Positions 56,305 to 64,000 of a stretch of DNA of 64,000 nt are shown piece by piece. This DNA is from JANNPJ01 sp965200525 (GTDB lineage Bacteria > Actinomycetota > Actinomycetes > Actinomycetales > Kineosporiaceae), in NCBI GenBank assembly GCA_965200525.1, contig OZ241368.1, positions 1,612,001-1,676,000 of the forward strand, in the 5' to 3' direction. The notes beneath the pieces were generated by a model that made no database searches, had not been told where the DNA came from, and worked only from the letters and a program-made list of their open reading frames with translations. Position numbers and translations under genes: made by a program. Positions within the stretch are counted from its first letter, which is position 1, and the number at the start of each line of letters is the position of its first letter.

Positions 56305-57006
56305 TCAGGCGGTGAGCTGGGGGTAGAGGGCTTCGACGTCGGCCGAGAGGCCGGAGCGGACCTGGCGGGTGAGGTCGTCGGCGAGCACCTCGAAAGCGCC
56401 GGCCTCGATGCCGTCCAGGGCCAGCCGGGCCACGTCGGCCGGGTCGCTCTTGAACGACTCGACCGTGGCCGCCATGTCGGTGTCCATGTAGCCGACGTGC
56501 AGGCCGGTCACCCCGATCCCCTGGGCCAGCAGTTCGAGCCGCACCGCGTTGGTCATCGACCACAGCGCTGCCTTGGTCGCGCTGTAAGAGTTGCCGACCG
56601 CCAGCCAGGACAGCACCGAGGCCACGTTGAGCACGTGCCCGCCACCATTGGCCACGATCCGCGGAGCCAGGGCCTGGGTCAGGGCCAGCGGCCCGAAGAA
56701 GTTGGTCTCGAACTCGCCCCGGATGTCGGCCAGGTCGCCGGTCACGAACGGTACCGCCCGGTACTCCCCGGCGTTGTTGATCAGAATCGTGACGTCCTGC
56801 GTCTGCGCCACCAGGGCGGCCACGGACGCCGGGTCGGTCACCTCCAGCGCCAGTGGGACGACGCCCGTCCCGGTGATCTTCTTCGGGTCGCGGGCGGTGG
56901 CGTAGACCTTGCTCGCCCCGCGGGTCAGGGCCTCGGCGGCCAGGGCCTTGCCCAGGCCACGACCACCGCCGGTGACCAGTACCACTGCGCCCTTGATGTC
57001 CGTCAT
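56305..57006 (-). CDS. Short-chain dehydrogenase/reductase
   Basis: 233-aa NAD(P)-dependent oxidoreductase. Cofactor motif TGGGRGLGKALA (TGxxxGxG), NNAG in ILINNAGEY, catalytic Ser in VASVLSWLAVG and YSATK (Tyr-x3-Lys). Substrate unknown. AGGAGGAACGTC-type SD precedes ATG 57006. It is divergent from the TetR gene, with operator-like repeats between them, so it is the likely target of that repressor. Confidence 0.9.
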   Translation of the reverse strand: MTDIKGAVVLVTGGGRGLGKALAAEALTRGASKVYATARDPKKITGTGVVPLALEVTDPASVAALVAQTQDVTILINNAGEYRAVPFVTGDLADIRGEFETNFFGPLALTQALAPRIVANGGGHVLNVASVLSWLAVGNSYSATKAALWSMTNAVRLELLAQGIGVTGLHVGYMDTDMAATVESFKSDPADVARLALDGIEAGAFEVLADDLTRQVRSGLSADVEALYPQLTA

Positions 57007-57049
57007 GACGTTCCTCCGCTTGCGTTCGCCGTGCTGCCGAAGACCGGAA

Positions 57050-57088
57050 ACCGATCTGTCTCCACCAGGTGTACACCGATCTGTTTCC
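57050..57088. promoter_or_regulatory. TetR-type operator pair between SDR and TetR genes
   Basis: ACCGATCTGTCTCC (57050-57063) and ACCGATCTGTTTCC (57075-57088) are direct repeats 25 bp apart. The first is part of the near-palindrome GGAAAC-CGATCT-GTCTCC. This is typical of TetR-family autoregulation and divergent target control. Confidence 0.65.
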
Positions 57089-57118
57089 AAACCGCAAGGG
57101 GCGGCGTACGCTGCTCGG

Positions 57119-57766
57119 GTGAGCAACTCGACAACCACCGGCCCGAGCACCACCGGCCCGAGCACCACCCCGGCCCGGCCGACCCGGGAGCGCCTGCTGC
57201 AGGCGGCGAGCGAGCTCTTCTACCGCGAGGGAACGGTCGCGGTCGGCGTCGACAAGATCTGCCAGCAGGCCCAGGTGTCGAAGCGATCGCTGTACCAGCT
57301 CTTCGGCACCAAGGACGAGCTGGTCGCGGCCAGCCTGCGGCAGACCGGCGAGGCCCTGACGGCCCAGTACCTGCCGTCCCCGGACGGCGGCCCCGGCAGC
57401 GGCGGCCCCGGTGGCAGCACGCCCAGGGACCGGATCCTGAGCGTGTTCCGCTGGCTGGAGACGGCCGCGAGCGAGGCCGGCTTCGCCGGCTGCCCGTTCG
57501 TGAACGCCGCCACCGAACTGAAGGACGCCGGGCATCCGGGTGCGGTGGTCGCCCGGCGGTTCAAGCAGCAGCTCACCGACTTCTTCGAGAGCGAGGCAAC
57601 CGCGGCCGGGTTCGCCGATCCGACCCTGCTGGCCCAGCAGCTCACCATCACCTTCGACGGGTGCTCGGCCCGGGTGATCGTGGCCGGCCGCACGCTCGAG
57701 GGGCTGGCCGTCGTCACCGCCACCGCCCTTCTGGACGCTGCGCCCCGGCGATCGGACGAGGCCTGA
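57119..57766 (+). CDS. TetR-family transcriptional repressor
   Basis: 215-aa regulator. N-terminal HTH (TRERLLQAASELFYREG; VSKRSLYQLFGTKDELVAAS, about residues 22-65) and a C-terminal ligand domain with a Gly/Ser-rich insertion (PDGGPGSGGPGGSTPRD). Start GTG 57119 is 6 nt after TACGCT (57107-57112), leaderless. N-terminal 20 residues contain the repeat TTGPSTTGPST. It most likely represses itself and the divergent SDR gene through the operators at 57050-57088. Confidence 0.9.
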   Translation: MSNSTTTGPSTTGPSTTPARPTRERLLQAASELFYREGTVAVGVDKICQQAQVSKRSLYQLFGTKDELVAASLRQTGEALTAQYLPSPDGGPGSGGPGGSTPRDRILSVFRWLETAASEAGFAGCPFVNAATELKDAGHPGAVVARRFKQQLTDFFESEATAAGFADPTLLAQQLTITFDGCSARVIVAGRTLEGLAVVTATALLDAAPRRSDEA

Positions 57767-57836
57767 TCGAGGAGCACGGCCCCCACGGCCCGGCCCTGCC
57801 CGGCCCCCGGCCCGCACGGCCAGGCACACTGGAGCT

Positions 57837-59123
57837 GTGACTGAGCAGCCGACGTCCACCGATGTCCTAGTGGTCGGCGCCGGGCCGGCCGGGTCGGCGG
57901 CGGCGGCCTGGGCCGCCGAGGCCGGGCTGGACGTCGTCCTGGCCGACAAGGCGGCCTTCCCCCGGGACAAGGCCTGCGGGGACGGCCTCACCCCACGCGC
58001 GATCGCCGAGCTCGACCGGCTCGGGCTGGCCGGCTGGCTGGCCGGGCACCCGATCAACCGCGGCCTTCGGGCCTGCGGTTTCGGTCAGGAGCTGTACCTG
58101 CCCTGGCCCGGCGGCTCGCTGCCGGGCACCGGCTCGGCCGTGCCCCGGACCGAGCTCGACACCCGGATCCGGGTCGAGGCCCTGGACCGAGGGGCGGTCG
58201 GAGTCGAGGACGCGCGGGCCCTGGACGTCGTCCGGGACGGCGAGCGGGTCACCGGCGTCGTCTTCTCCCGCGGGTCGGGGGCGGCCCGGCAGACCTTCAC
58301 GATCAACTGCCGCCGGCTGGTCGTCGCCGACGGCGCCCGCTCGCAACTGGGCCGTACCCTGGGCCGGCGCTGGCACCAGAGCACCGCTTTCGGGGTCGCG
58401 GCCCGGGCCTACATCAAGTCCGGTCGCAGTGATGACGAGTGGATCACCTCCCACCTGGAGTTGCGCGACGGGGCCGATCAGCTGCTTTCCGGCTACGGCT
58501 GGGTCTTCCCGCTCGGCGGCGGCGAGGTCAACATCGGCGTCGGCACGCTGGCCACCGACAAGCGCCCGGCCGACGTCAACCTGCAGCAGCTGATCGGCGT
58601 CTACACCGGGCTGCGCCGGGACGACTGGGACCTGCGGGGCGAGGTCCGGGCGGTGCGCTCGGCCGTGCTGCCGATGGGCGGGGCGGTCAGTGGGGTGGCC
58701 GGCGCCAACTGGGCCCTGATCGGGGACGCCGCCGGTTGCGTCAACCCGCTGAACGGCGAGGGCATCGACTACGGCCTCGAGACCGGCCGGCTGGTGGCCG
58801 AACTGTTCGCCGCCGGAGCCGGTTTCGGCACCGGGACCGGCCGCAGCCGGGCCGACCTGATCCAGGCCTGGCCGGCCACCCTGCGCGAGCACTACGGCTC
58901 GGCGTTCTCGATCGCCCGCCGGCTGGCCACCCTGCTCACCGTGCCCGGTGTGCTGCGCGGCGGCGGTCCGATCGGGATGCGCTCGAACCTGCTGATGACC
59001 GTGGCCCTGCGGGTGATGGGCAACCTGGTGCTGCCGGAGGACCGGGACCTGGTCGCCCGGCTCTGGCGCGGCGCCGGCCGGCTGTCGCTGCGCGCCGACC
59101 AGCGCATTCCGTTCAGCAGCTGA
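57837..59123 (+). CDS. Geranylgeranyl-reductase-family FAD-dependent oxidoreductase
   Basis: 428-aa flavoprotein. FAD motif GAGPAGSAAAAWAAEAG near residue 14, PRDKACGDGLTPRAI, PLGGGEVNIGVG and the second FAD motif GDAAGCVNPLNGEGIDYGLE. In actinobacteria, members reduce prenyl chains of menaquinone or other isoprenoids; MenJ of mycobacteria is one such enzyme. Here the substrate is inferred. CACACT 6 nt before GTG 57837 gives a weak leaderless promoter. It overlaps no neighbour; the TetR gene ends 70 nt upstream. Confidence 0.88.
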   Translation: MTEQPTSTDVLVVGAGPAGSAAAAWAAEAGLDVVLADKAAFPRDKACGDGLTPRAIAELDRLGLAGWLAGHPINRGLRACGFGQELYLPWPGGSLPGTGSAVPRTELDTRIRVEALDRGAVGVEDARALDVVRDGERVTGVVFSRGSGAARQTFTINCRRLVVADGARSQLGRTLGRRWHQSTAFGVAARAYIKSGRSDDEWITSHLELRDGADQLLSGYGWVFPLGGGEVNIGVGTLATDKRPADVNLQQLIGVYTGLRRDDWDLRGEVRAVRSAVLPMGGAVSGVAGANWALIGDAAGCVNPLNGEGIDYGLETGRLVAELFAAGAGFGTGTGRSRADLIQAWPATLREHYGSAFSIARRLATLLTVPGVLRGGGPIGMRSNLLMTVALRVMGNLVLPEDRDLVARLWRGAGRLSLRADQRIPFSS

Positions 59124-59180
59124 GTTCCGGGCCCACCCGGGGTCGGTGGCCCGCGAATCGGGTCTGGAACACTCAAGATC

Positions 59181-60221
59181 GTGAGCCATCGTCGACGTCG
59201 TCCCCTGCCCGCGCCGGGGCCGGTACGGGCCGCCGGAGCTGTCTGCTGGCGACCGGACGGCCAGGGTGGTCTGGAGCTGCTCCTGGTCCGCAGTGCCCGC
59301 TGGGATGACTGGTCCTGGCCCAAGGGCAAGATCGACCCGGGCGAGACCCTGCCCGAGTGCGCCGTCCGGGAAGTGGCCGAGGAGACCGGCAACCGGATCG
59401 AGCTGGGCGTTCCGCTGCCGTCGGTGAGTTACGTGATGCCGGACGGGCAGGCCAAGACGGTGAACTACTGGGCCGCCCGGGTGCTGCACAGCGGCCCCCG
59501 GACCGCTCTGGACCACGAGATCGCCGACGTCGAGTGGCTGCCGGCGGCCGCGGTGACCGAGCGGCTCACCCGGCCGTCCGACCGGGTCGTGCTGCAGGCG
59601 GTGCTCGAGCTGGCCGAGCAGGGCCGGCTGGCCACCCACCCGCTGCTGATCGTCCGGCACGCCAAGGCCCGCAGCCGGGCCCACTGGTCGGCCGGCGAGG
59701 CCGACCGCCCGCTGACCTCGGCCGGGCGCCGGCAGGCCCAGAGCCTGGCCGGCCTGCTGGCCTGCTGGCAGCCGGAGCACCTGCTCTGCTCGCCGTGGGC
59801 CCGCTGCATGCAGACCCTGCGGCCCTACCGGGAGCAACTCGACAAGCTGGACCAGCCCGAGCATCGGCGACCGGACCGCCCCGAACCCGAGATCCTGCCG
59901 CTGCTCTCGGAGCAGGGCCTGCGCAACGACCCGTCCCGGATCGGCGACCTGATCGCCGAACTGTTGGACGGCGACAGCGACCGGGCCGGCCGGAGCGCCC
60001 TGATCTGCACCCATCGCCCGGTCCTGGAGAAGGTGATCGAAGGACTGGCCCGGGCCGCCTCCGACCCGGTCCGCGGCCAGTTGCCCCACGCCGATCCGTG
60101 GCTGACGCCGGCCGAGATCCTGGTCGCCCAGGTGTACGACGACCCGCGACTCGCCGTCACCGAGCGCATCCATTCGGTCGAACAGCATCGGGGCGAACCA
60201 CCCCGAAACAGCCTGCGCTGA
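59181..60221 (+). CDS. MutT1-like NUDIX hydrolase with C-terminal histidine phosphatase domain
   Basis: 346-aa two-domain protein. The NUDIX domain (about residues 15-150) holds the NUDIX box GKIDPGETLPECAVREVAEETG. The histidine phosphatase domain (about 155-320) holds LLIVRHAKARS and a second His in ICTHRPVLEKVI. Mycobacterium MutT1 (next to ppk1) has this layout and hydrolyses 8-oxo-dGTP and Ap4A-type nucleotides. The adjacent ppk1 supports the assignment. It starts at GTG 59181. Confidence 0.9.
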   Translation: MSHRRRRPLPAPGPVRAAGAVCWRPDGQGGLELLLVRSARWDDWSWPKGKIDPGETLPECAVREVAEETGNRIELGVPLPSVSYVMPDGQAKTVNYWAARVLHSGPRTALDHEIADVEWLPAAAVTERLTRPSDRVVLQAVLELAEQGRLATHPLLIVRHAKARSRAHWSAGEADRPLTSAGRRQAQSLAGLLACWQPEHLLCSPWARCMQTLRPYREQLDKLDQPEHRRPDRPEPEILPLLSEQGLRNDPSRIGDLIAELLDGDSDRAGRSALICTHRPVLEKVIEGLARAASDPVRGQLPHADPWLTPAEILVAQVYDDPRLAVTERIHSVEQHRGEPPRNSLR

Positions 60222-60304
60222 AACGGACGGTCAGGCTCTCATCAGAGGCGTTAACCCTACGGCCAAGTTGCGGCAGCTCAGCATTCCCGTGATCGCGGCG
60301 CGGC

Positions 60305-60359
60305 GTTCATGCCCCGTTCACCACGTCCGCGTGATCACTTCATCTGGCCTCCCTACCTT
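60305..60359 (+). promoter_or_regulatory. pstS promoter with PHO box
   Basis: Tandem 11-bp units GTTCATGCCCC (60305-60315) and GTTCACCACGT (60316-60326), followed by degenerate units (60327-60348) ending CTTCATCTGGC. TACCTT at 60354-60359 is the -10; 17 bp upstream the -35 position falls inside the repeat array, as in PhoB/RegX3-type activated promoters. Confidence 0.75.
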
Positions 60360-60459
60360 CCCTTAAGGGCACACACGGTGTCTTGACCCGCCGAAAGGTG
60401 AGCGTCACCAGATGAATCGGCCGGGGGCCCACTCCCGGCGCCAGGAAAGGGATACCGCC

Positions 60460-61572
60460 TTGAAGCTCCCCCGTTACGCCGCGCTGACCAGCGTTGTCCT
60501 GGCCGGTGCGCTCGCGCTCACGGCCTGCGGCTCTGACAACAACGGCTCCGACGCCGGCACCAGCGGCGGATCCGGTTCCGGTGTCTCCGGCACGCTGAAC
60601 GGCGAGGGCTCGACCGCCCAGAAGAACGCCATCGGCGAGGTCATCTCCCAGTTCGGCGACGACAACCCGGGCGCCACGGTGAACTACAACCCGACCGGTT
60701 CCGGCGCGGGCATCAAGCAGTTCAACGCCAAGCAGGTCGACTTCGCCGGCTCCGACTCGGCCCTGAGCACCGTGGCCGTCGACGGCGCCGTCGAGGCGGA
60801 CGCCGCCAAGACCCGCTGCGGCGGCAACGAGGCCTGGGACCTGCCGATGGTGGTCGGCCCGATCGCCGTGGCCTACAACCTGCCCGGCGTCGACAAGCTG
60901 ATCCTCACCCCGAGCGTCACCGCCCAGATGTTCCTGGGCAAGATCACCGCCTGGAACGACCCGGCCATCGCCAAGCTCAACCCCGGCGCCAAGCTGCCGA
61001 CCACCAAGATCAGCGTGTTCTTCCGCTCGGACGAGTCCGGCACCACCCAGAACTTCGAGAAGTACTTGCAGGCCGCGGCCGGCGCCGACTGGACCGGCGG
61101 CGACCCGTCGAAGACCTGGCCGGGCAAGGTCGGCGAGGGCCGGGCCAAGTCGGACGGCACCAACGAGGGCGTCAAGAGCACCGAGGGCGGCCTGACCTAC
61201 ATCGAGTGGTCGTACGCCAAGGACAACAAGCTCGGCGTCGCCCAGATCGACAACGGCGGAGGCCCGGTCGAGCTGACCGGCGACTCGGCCGGCAAGGCGA
61301 TCGCCACCGCCCAGCCCGACGGCACCGGCAACGACCTGCGGCTCAAGCTCGACTACACCACCAAGACGGCCGGCGTGTACCCGATCGTCCTGGTCACCTA
61401 CGAGGTCGTCTGCTCCAAGGGCCTGGACGCCGCCAAGACCACGCTGCTGAAGTCGTTCCTGACCAAGTTCGTGGACCCGGCCACCCAGACCAGCCTGCAG
61501 GACATCGGCTACGCGCCGCTGCCGTCCGAGATCCAGACCAAGGTCGCCGCGGCGATCGCCGCCATCAGCTGA
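60460..61572 (+). CDS. pstS: Phosphate ABC transporter substrate-binding lipoprotein PstS
   Basis: 370-aa lipoprotein that captures phosphate outside the membrane. Signal peptide MKLPRYAALTSVV with lipobox LTAC, then the PstS fold with GEGSTAQKNAIGEV, FAGSDSALS and RSDESGTTQNFEKYL, which hold phosphate-contacting residues. I chose TTG 60460 with AGGAAAGGG upstream; ATG 60412 would prepend 16 residues. A PHO box and -10 precede it. A pair of palindromes separates it from pstC. Confidence 0.92.
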   Translation: MKLPRYAALTSVVLAGALALTACGSDNNGSDAGTSGGSGSGVSGTLNGEGSTAQKNAIGEVISQFGDDNPGATVNYNPTGSGAGIKQFNAKQVDFAGSDSALSTVAVDGAVEADAAKTRCGGNEAWDLPMVVGPIAVAYNLPGVDKLILTPSVTAQMFLGKITAWNDPAIAKLNPGAKLPTTKISVFFRSDESGTTQNFEKYLQAAAGADWTGGDPSKTWPGKVGEGRAKSDGTNEGVKSTEGGLTYIEWSYAKDNKLGVAQIDNGGGPVELTGDSAGKAIATAQPDGTGNDLRLKLDYTTKTAGVYPIVLVTYEVVCSKGLDAAKTTLLKSFLTKFVDPATQTSLQDIGYAPLPSEIQTKVAAAIAAIS

Positions 61573-61598
61573 CCTCGTCCAGCTGATCGGCAATTGAT

Positions 61599-61631
61599 CG
61601 TCACCGGCCGGTGACGGTGCCGGGCCCGGCA
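61599..61631 (+). promoter_or_regulatory. Two adjacent palindromes between pstS and pstC
   Basis: CGTCACCGGCCGGTGACG (61599-61616) and TGCCGGGCCCGGCA (61618-61631) are perfect palindromes in the 214-nt gap. As RNA hairpins they could stop or slow transcription so that PstS exceeds the permease subunits, or protect the pstS 3' end. Confidence 0.5.
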
Positions 61632-61786
61632 GAATCGGGTCCGACGCCGTCACCGGCCGAGCACCATGAACGGCACCGAACGAAGATCGGCTCCACCCCG
61701 CACCGCCCCGGCCGAACCGGTCCGGACCTGACCTGACCGACGAGGGCTAATCTCCTCGAAACGCCTTCTACCCCGAGGATCAACCG

Positions 61787-62761
61787 ATGTCCTCCATTAC
61801 CGGGCACTCCGAGCTGGACGCCGAGCCGTCGGGCGACGAGGCCTCGACCGGCCGGCTCGGCGACCGGATCTTCAGCGGCCTCGCCCTCGGATCGGGCGCG
61901 TTCGTCGTCCTGCTGATCCTGCTGGTGGCCGGCTTCCTGATCAGCCAGGCCGTCCCCTCGCTGATGGACGACAAGGCCAACTTCCTGACCGACCGGGTCT
62001 GGGACCTGGCCGCCGGGTCGATGCGGTTCGGCATCCCCGACCTGCTCTACGTCACCGTGATCTCGTCGCTGGTGGCGATGGTCCTGGCCGTGCCGGTGGC
62101 GATCGCGGTGGCCCTGTTCCTCACGCAGTACGCGCCCAAGCGGCTGGCCACCCCGCTCGGCTACCTGGTCGACCTGCTGGCCGCCGTACCCTCGATCATC
62201 TACGGCCTGTGGGGACAGCAGATCCTGGCGCCCTACGTGAAGCCGGTGCAGACGTTCCTGGAGAAGTTCTTCGGCTGGATCCCGCTCTTCGACCCGCCGT
62301 CCTCGTCCGGCACGATCTTCCTGGCCTCGGTGGTGCTGGCGATCATGATCCTGCCGATCGTCACCGCGCTCAGCCGGGAGGTCTTCGACCAGACCCCGCT
62401 GACCCACAAGGAGGGCGCGCTCGCTCTGGGCGCCACCAAGTGGGAGATGATCCGCACCGCCGTGCTGCCGTTCGGCACGCCCGGCGTGGTCTCGGCCGCG
62501 ATGCTGGGCCTCGGCCGGGCCCTCGGCGAGACCATCGCCGTCACGATCATCGTCAGCACCAACCCGGGAGCCTTCCGGTTCTCGCTGTTCTCCGGCGGCG
62601 AGACCTTCGCCTCCAAGATCGCCAACAACGCCAGCGAGTTCGACACCCCGCTCAAGGCCGGCGCCTTCATCTCGGCCGGCCTGGTCCTGTTCATCCTGAC
62701 GTTCCTGGTCAACGCGGCCGCCCGGGTCATCATCGAGCGCAGGAAGGCCTTCACCGAATGA
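61787..62761 (+). CDS. pstC: Phosphate ABC transporter permease PstC
   Basis: 324-aa inner-membrane permease with six helices; helix 1 about residues 36-60. The EAA-type loop is ALALGATKWEMIRTAVLP, and GLGRALGETIAVTIIV follows. Cytoplasmic N-terminus is acidic. It follows pstS after 214 nt with palindromes and overlaps pstA by 4 nt (ATGA). Confidence 0.94.
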   Translation: MSSITGHSELDAEPSGDEASTGRLGDRIFSGLALGSGAFVVLLILLVAGFLISQAVPSLMDDKANFLTDRVWDLAAGSMRFGIPDLLYVTVISSLVAMVLAVPVAIAVALFLTQYAPKRLATPLGYLVDLLAAVPSIIYGLWGQQILAPYVKPVQTFLEKFFGWIPLFDPPSSSGTIFLASVVLAIMILPIVTALSREVFDQTPLTHKEGALALGATKWEMIRTAVLPFGTPGVVSAAMLGLGRALGETIAVTIIVSTNPGAFRFSLFSGGETFASKIANNASEFDTPLKAGAFISAGLVLFILTFLVNAAARVIIERRKAFTE

Positions 62762-63666
62762 GCACCGTGACGCAGGACGATCTGGCCGCCGCACCGGCCT
62801 CGCCGATGGACCGGCCCTCACGGGGTCGCGAGATCAAGAACATGATCGCCACGGTGGTGGTCTGGGCGGCCTTCCTGATCGCCGTCATCCCGCTGCTGTG
62901 GATTCTCTACACCGTCATCTCGAAGGGCGCCAACCTGCTCTTCGACGCCTCCTGGTGGCAGAACTCGCAGCGGGGCATCACCAGCCGGCACGTGGGCGGG
63001 GGCGCCTATCACGCGATCATCGGCACTCTCGAGCAGGCGCTGGTCTGCGCCGTGATCGCCGTGCCGATCGCCGTCTTCACCGCGATCTACCTGGTCGAGT
63101 ACGGCCGGGGCAAGTTCGCCCGGCTGGTCAGCTTCATGGTCGACATCCTCACCGGGATCCCGTCGATCGTGGCCGCGCTGTTCGTCTACGCCCTCTGGGT
63201 GACGACCTTCCACTTCAACCGGGTCGGTTTCGCCGTCTCGCTGGCCCTGGTGCTGCTGATGATCCCGGTGGTGGTCCGCTCCACCGAGGAGATGCTCAAG
63301 CTGGTGCCCAACGAGCTGCGGGAGGCCTCGTACGCGCTCGGCGTGCCCAAGTGGAAGACCATCACCCGGATCGTGCTGCCGACCGCGTTCAGCGGGATCA
63401 TCACCGGCGTCCTGCTCGGCCTGGCTCGGGTGATGGGCGAGACCGCCCCGCTGATCATCCTCGGCCCCTACTCGAAGTCGATCAACACCAACCTGTTCGA
63501 CGGCTTCATGGCCGCCCTGCCCTCCATGATCAACGAGGACCGGGCCGAAGTGCTGGCTCCGGCCGTGAACCGGGTCTGGGCGGCCGCCCTGACCCTGATC
63601 GTCCTGGTCATGTTCCTGAACATCGCCGGCCGCATGATCGCCCGGCTCAGCAAGGTGTCCAGGTAG
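62758..63666 (+). CDS. pstA: Phosphate ABC transporter permease PstA
   Basis: 302-aa inner-membrane permease partner of PstC, six helices. EAA-type loop ASYALGVPKWKTITRIVLP, GLARVMGETAPLIIL. ATG 62758 overlaps the pstC stop; a 68-nt gap with GAAGAGGAAG leads to pstB. A polar N-terminal 25 residues precede helix 1. Confidence 0.94.
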   Translation: MSTVTQDDLAAAPASPMDRPSRGREIKNMIATVVVWAAFLIAVIPLLWILYTVISKGANLLFDASWWQNSQRGITSRHVGGGAYHAIIGTLEQALVCAVIAVPIAVFTAIYLVEYGRGKFARLVSFMVDILTGIPSIVAALFVYALWVTTFHFNRVGFAVSLALVLLMIPVVVRSTEEMLKLVPNELREASYALGVPKWKTITRIVLPTAFSGIITGVLLGLARVMGETAPLIILGPYSKSINTNLFDGFMAALPSMINEDRAEVLAPAVNRVWAAALTLIVLVMFLNIAGRMIARLSKVSR

Positions 63667-63734
63667 TCCCGACCGGCTCACCGCTCCACGATCGACATCC
63701 GCACCACCGCGACAGGGAAAGAAGAGGAAGCCCG

Positions 63735-64000
63735 ATGGCCCAGCGCATCGACGTCAAGGACCTGAACGTCTACTACGGCCAGTTCAAGGCGGTCGAGGAC
63801 GTCTCGATGGCGGTCGAGCCCCGAACGGTGACGGCGTTCATCGGCCCCTCGGGCTGCGGGAAGTCGACCTTCCTGCGCACCCTGAACCGAATGCACGAGG
63901 TGATCGCCGGCGGCCGGGTCGAGGGCACGGTGGCCCTGAACGGGCGCGACCTCTACGCCAAGGACGTCGACCCGGTGGCCGTGCGCCGCACGGTCGGCAT
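63735..64000 (+). CDS. pstB: Phosphate ABC transporter ATP-binding protein PstB, cut by window end
   Basis: N-terminal 88 codons of the PstCA ATPase. Opening MAQRIDVKDLNVYYGQFKAV and Walker A GPSGCGKSTFLRTLNRM are characteristic of PstB. The remaining motifs lie past position 64000. It completes pstS-pstC-pstA-pstB in standard order; ATG 63735 has GAAGAGGAAG upstream. Confidence 0.93.
   Translation, partial: MAQRIDVKDLNVYYGQFKAVEDVSMAVEPRTVTAFIGPSGCGKSTFLRTLNRMHEVIAGGRVEGTVALNGRDLYAKDVDPVAVRRTVG

Noticed and set aside
1..64000. CRISPR arrays, prophage, IS elements, integrases, rRNA
   Set aside because: No repeat-spacer arrays, transposase or integrase frames, att-like duplications or rRNA were seen; the only tRNA is a lone tRNA-Thr without a flanking island.

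Overview
This window is a high-GC actinobacterial chromosome segment. Nothing in it looks like plasmid or phage DNA. The diagnostic content is mycothiol biosynthesis (mshA, mshD), CarD, GlnR, SenX3-RegX3, an HTH-HbhA-DUF2516 cluster in the same order as Mycobacterium Rv0474-Rv0476, F420-linked families, MutT1 next to ppk, and an RsiG-type c-di-GMP anti-sigma factor. At least fourteen genes appear to be leaderless, with a TANNNT -10 hexamer 6-7 nt before a GTG or ATG. I would place it in the class Actinomycetes, probably a soil lineage outside Mycobacteriales and Streptomycetales; the order cannot be fixed from this stretch.

Layout. 1-6.3 kb (minus strand except ppa): hpt (cut by the window edge), tilS, a zinc metalloprotease, dacB, ppa and a NlpC/P60 endopeptidase. 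6.3-19.2 kb: a tiny membrane protein, an OtsA-OtsB fusion, a CGNR regulator divergent from an MFS exporter, assorted oxidoreductases, AlkB, a MhuD-like protein, a merR remnant whose operator is preserved, tRNA-Thr and an MMPL transporter. 19.6-29.4 kb: a PAS-PAS-GGDEF-EAL protein, a Ser/Thr kinase, a CBS protein, a LacI regulator divergent from an MsiK-type sugar ATPase, DUF4032 and a Tat-exported GH15-like protein. 29.5-37.1 kb: rlmB, cysS, ispF, ispD, a truncated IspD-like gene, a YacL-type PIN/TRAM protein, carD and an LpqE-like lipoprotein.

37.2-50.3 kb: regX3-senX3 divergent from phoU across a PHO-box-like repeat, then gpmA-ybjN-mshA, a methyltransferase, dtd, rsiG, DUF2516, hbhA-like, HTH, ygfZ, a Fur-family regulator, nitrobindin, DsrE, a frameshifted DUF4395 gene and a thioredoxin. 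50.4-64 kb: a membrane protein, glnR with its own GlnR box, mshD, ppk1 with a 250-residue N-terminal extension, SDR/TetR, a geranylgeranyl-reductase-type flavoprotein, a MutT1-like protein, and pstS-pstC-pstA-pstB (cut) behind a second PHO box.

Two themes tie the window together. The first is phosphate: SenX3-RegX3, PhoU, PstSCAB, Ppk1, pyrophosphatase and 11-bp PHO-type repeats. The second is signalling through c-di-GMP and cell-surface proteins. The most unusual observation is in isoprenoid biosynthesis. The full-length IspD keeps the CTP-binding and catalytic residues but has lost the two MEP-contacting residues of the beta-arm (equivalents of E. coli Thr140 and Arg157). A short, otherwise degenerate IspD-like protein encoded next door keeps exactly those two. 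In known IspD homodimers these residues act across the dimer interface, so the pair may be a split, heterodimeric IspD.
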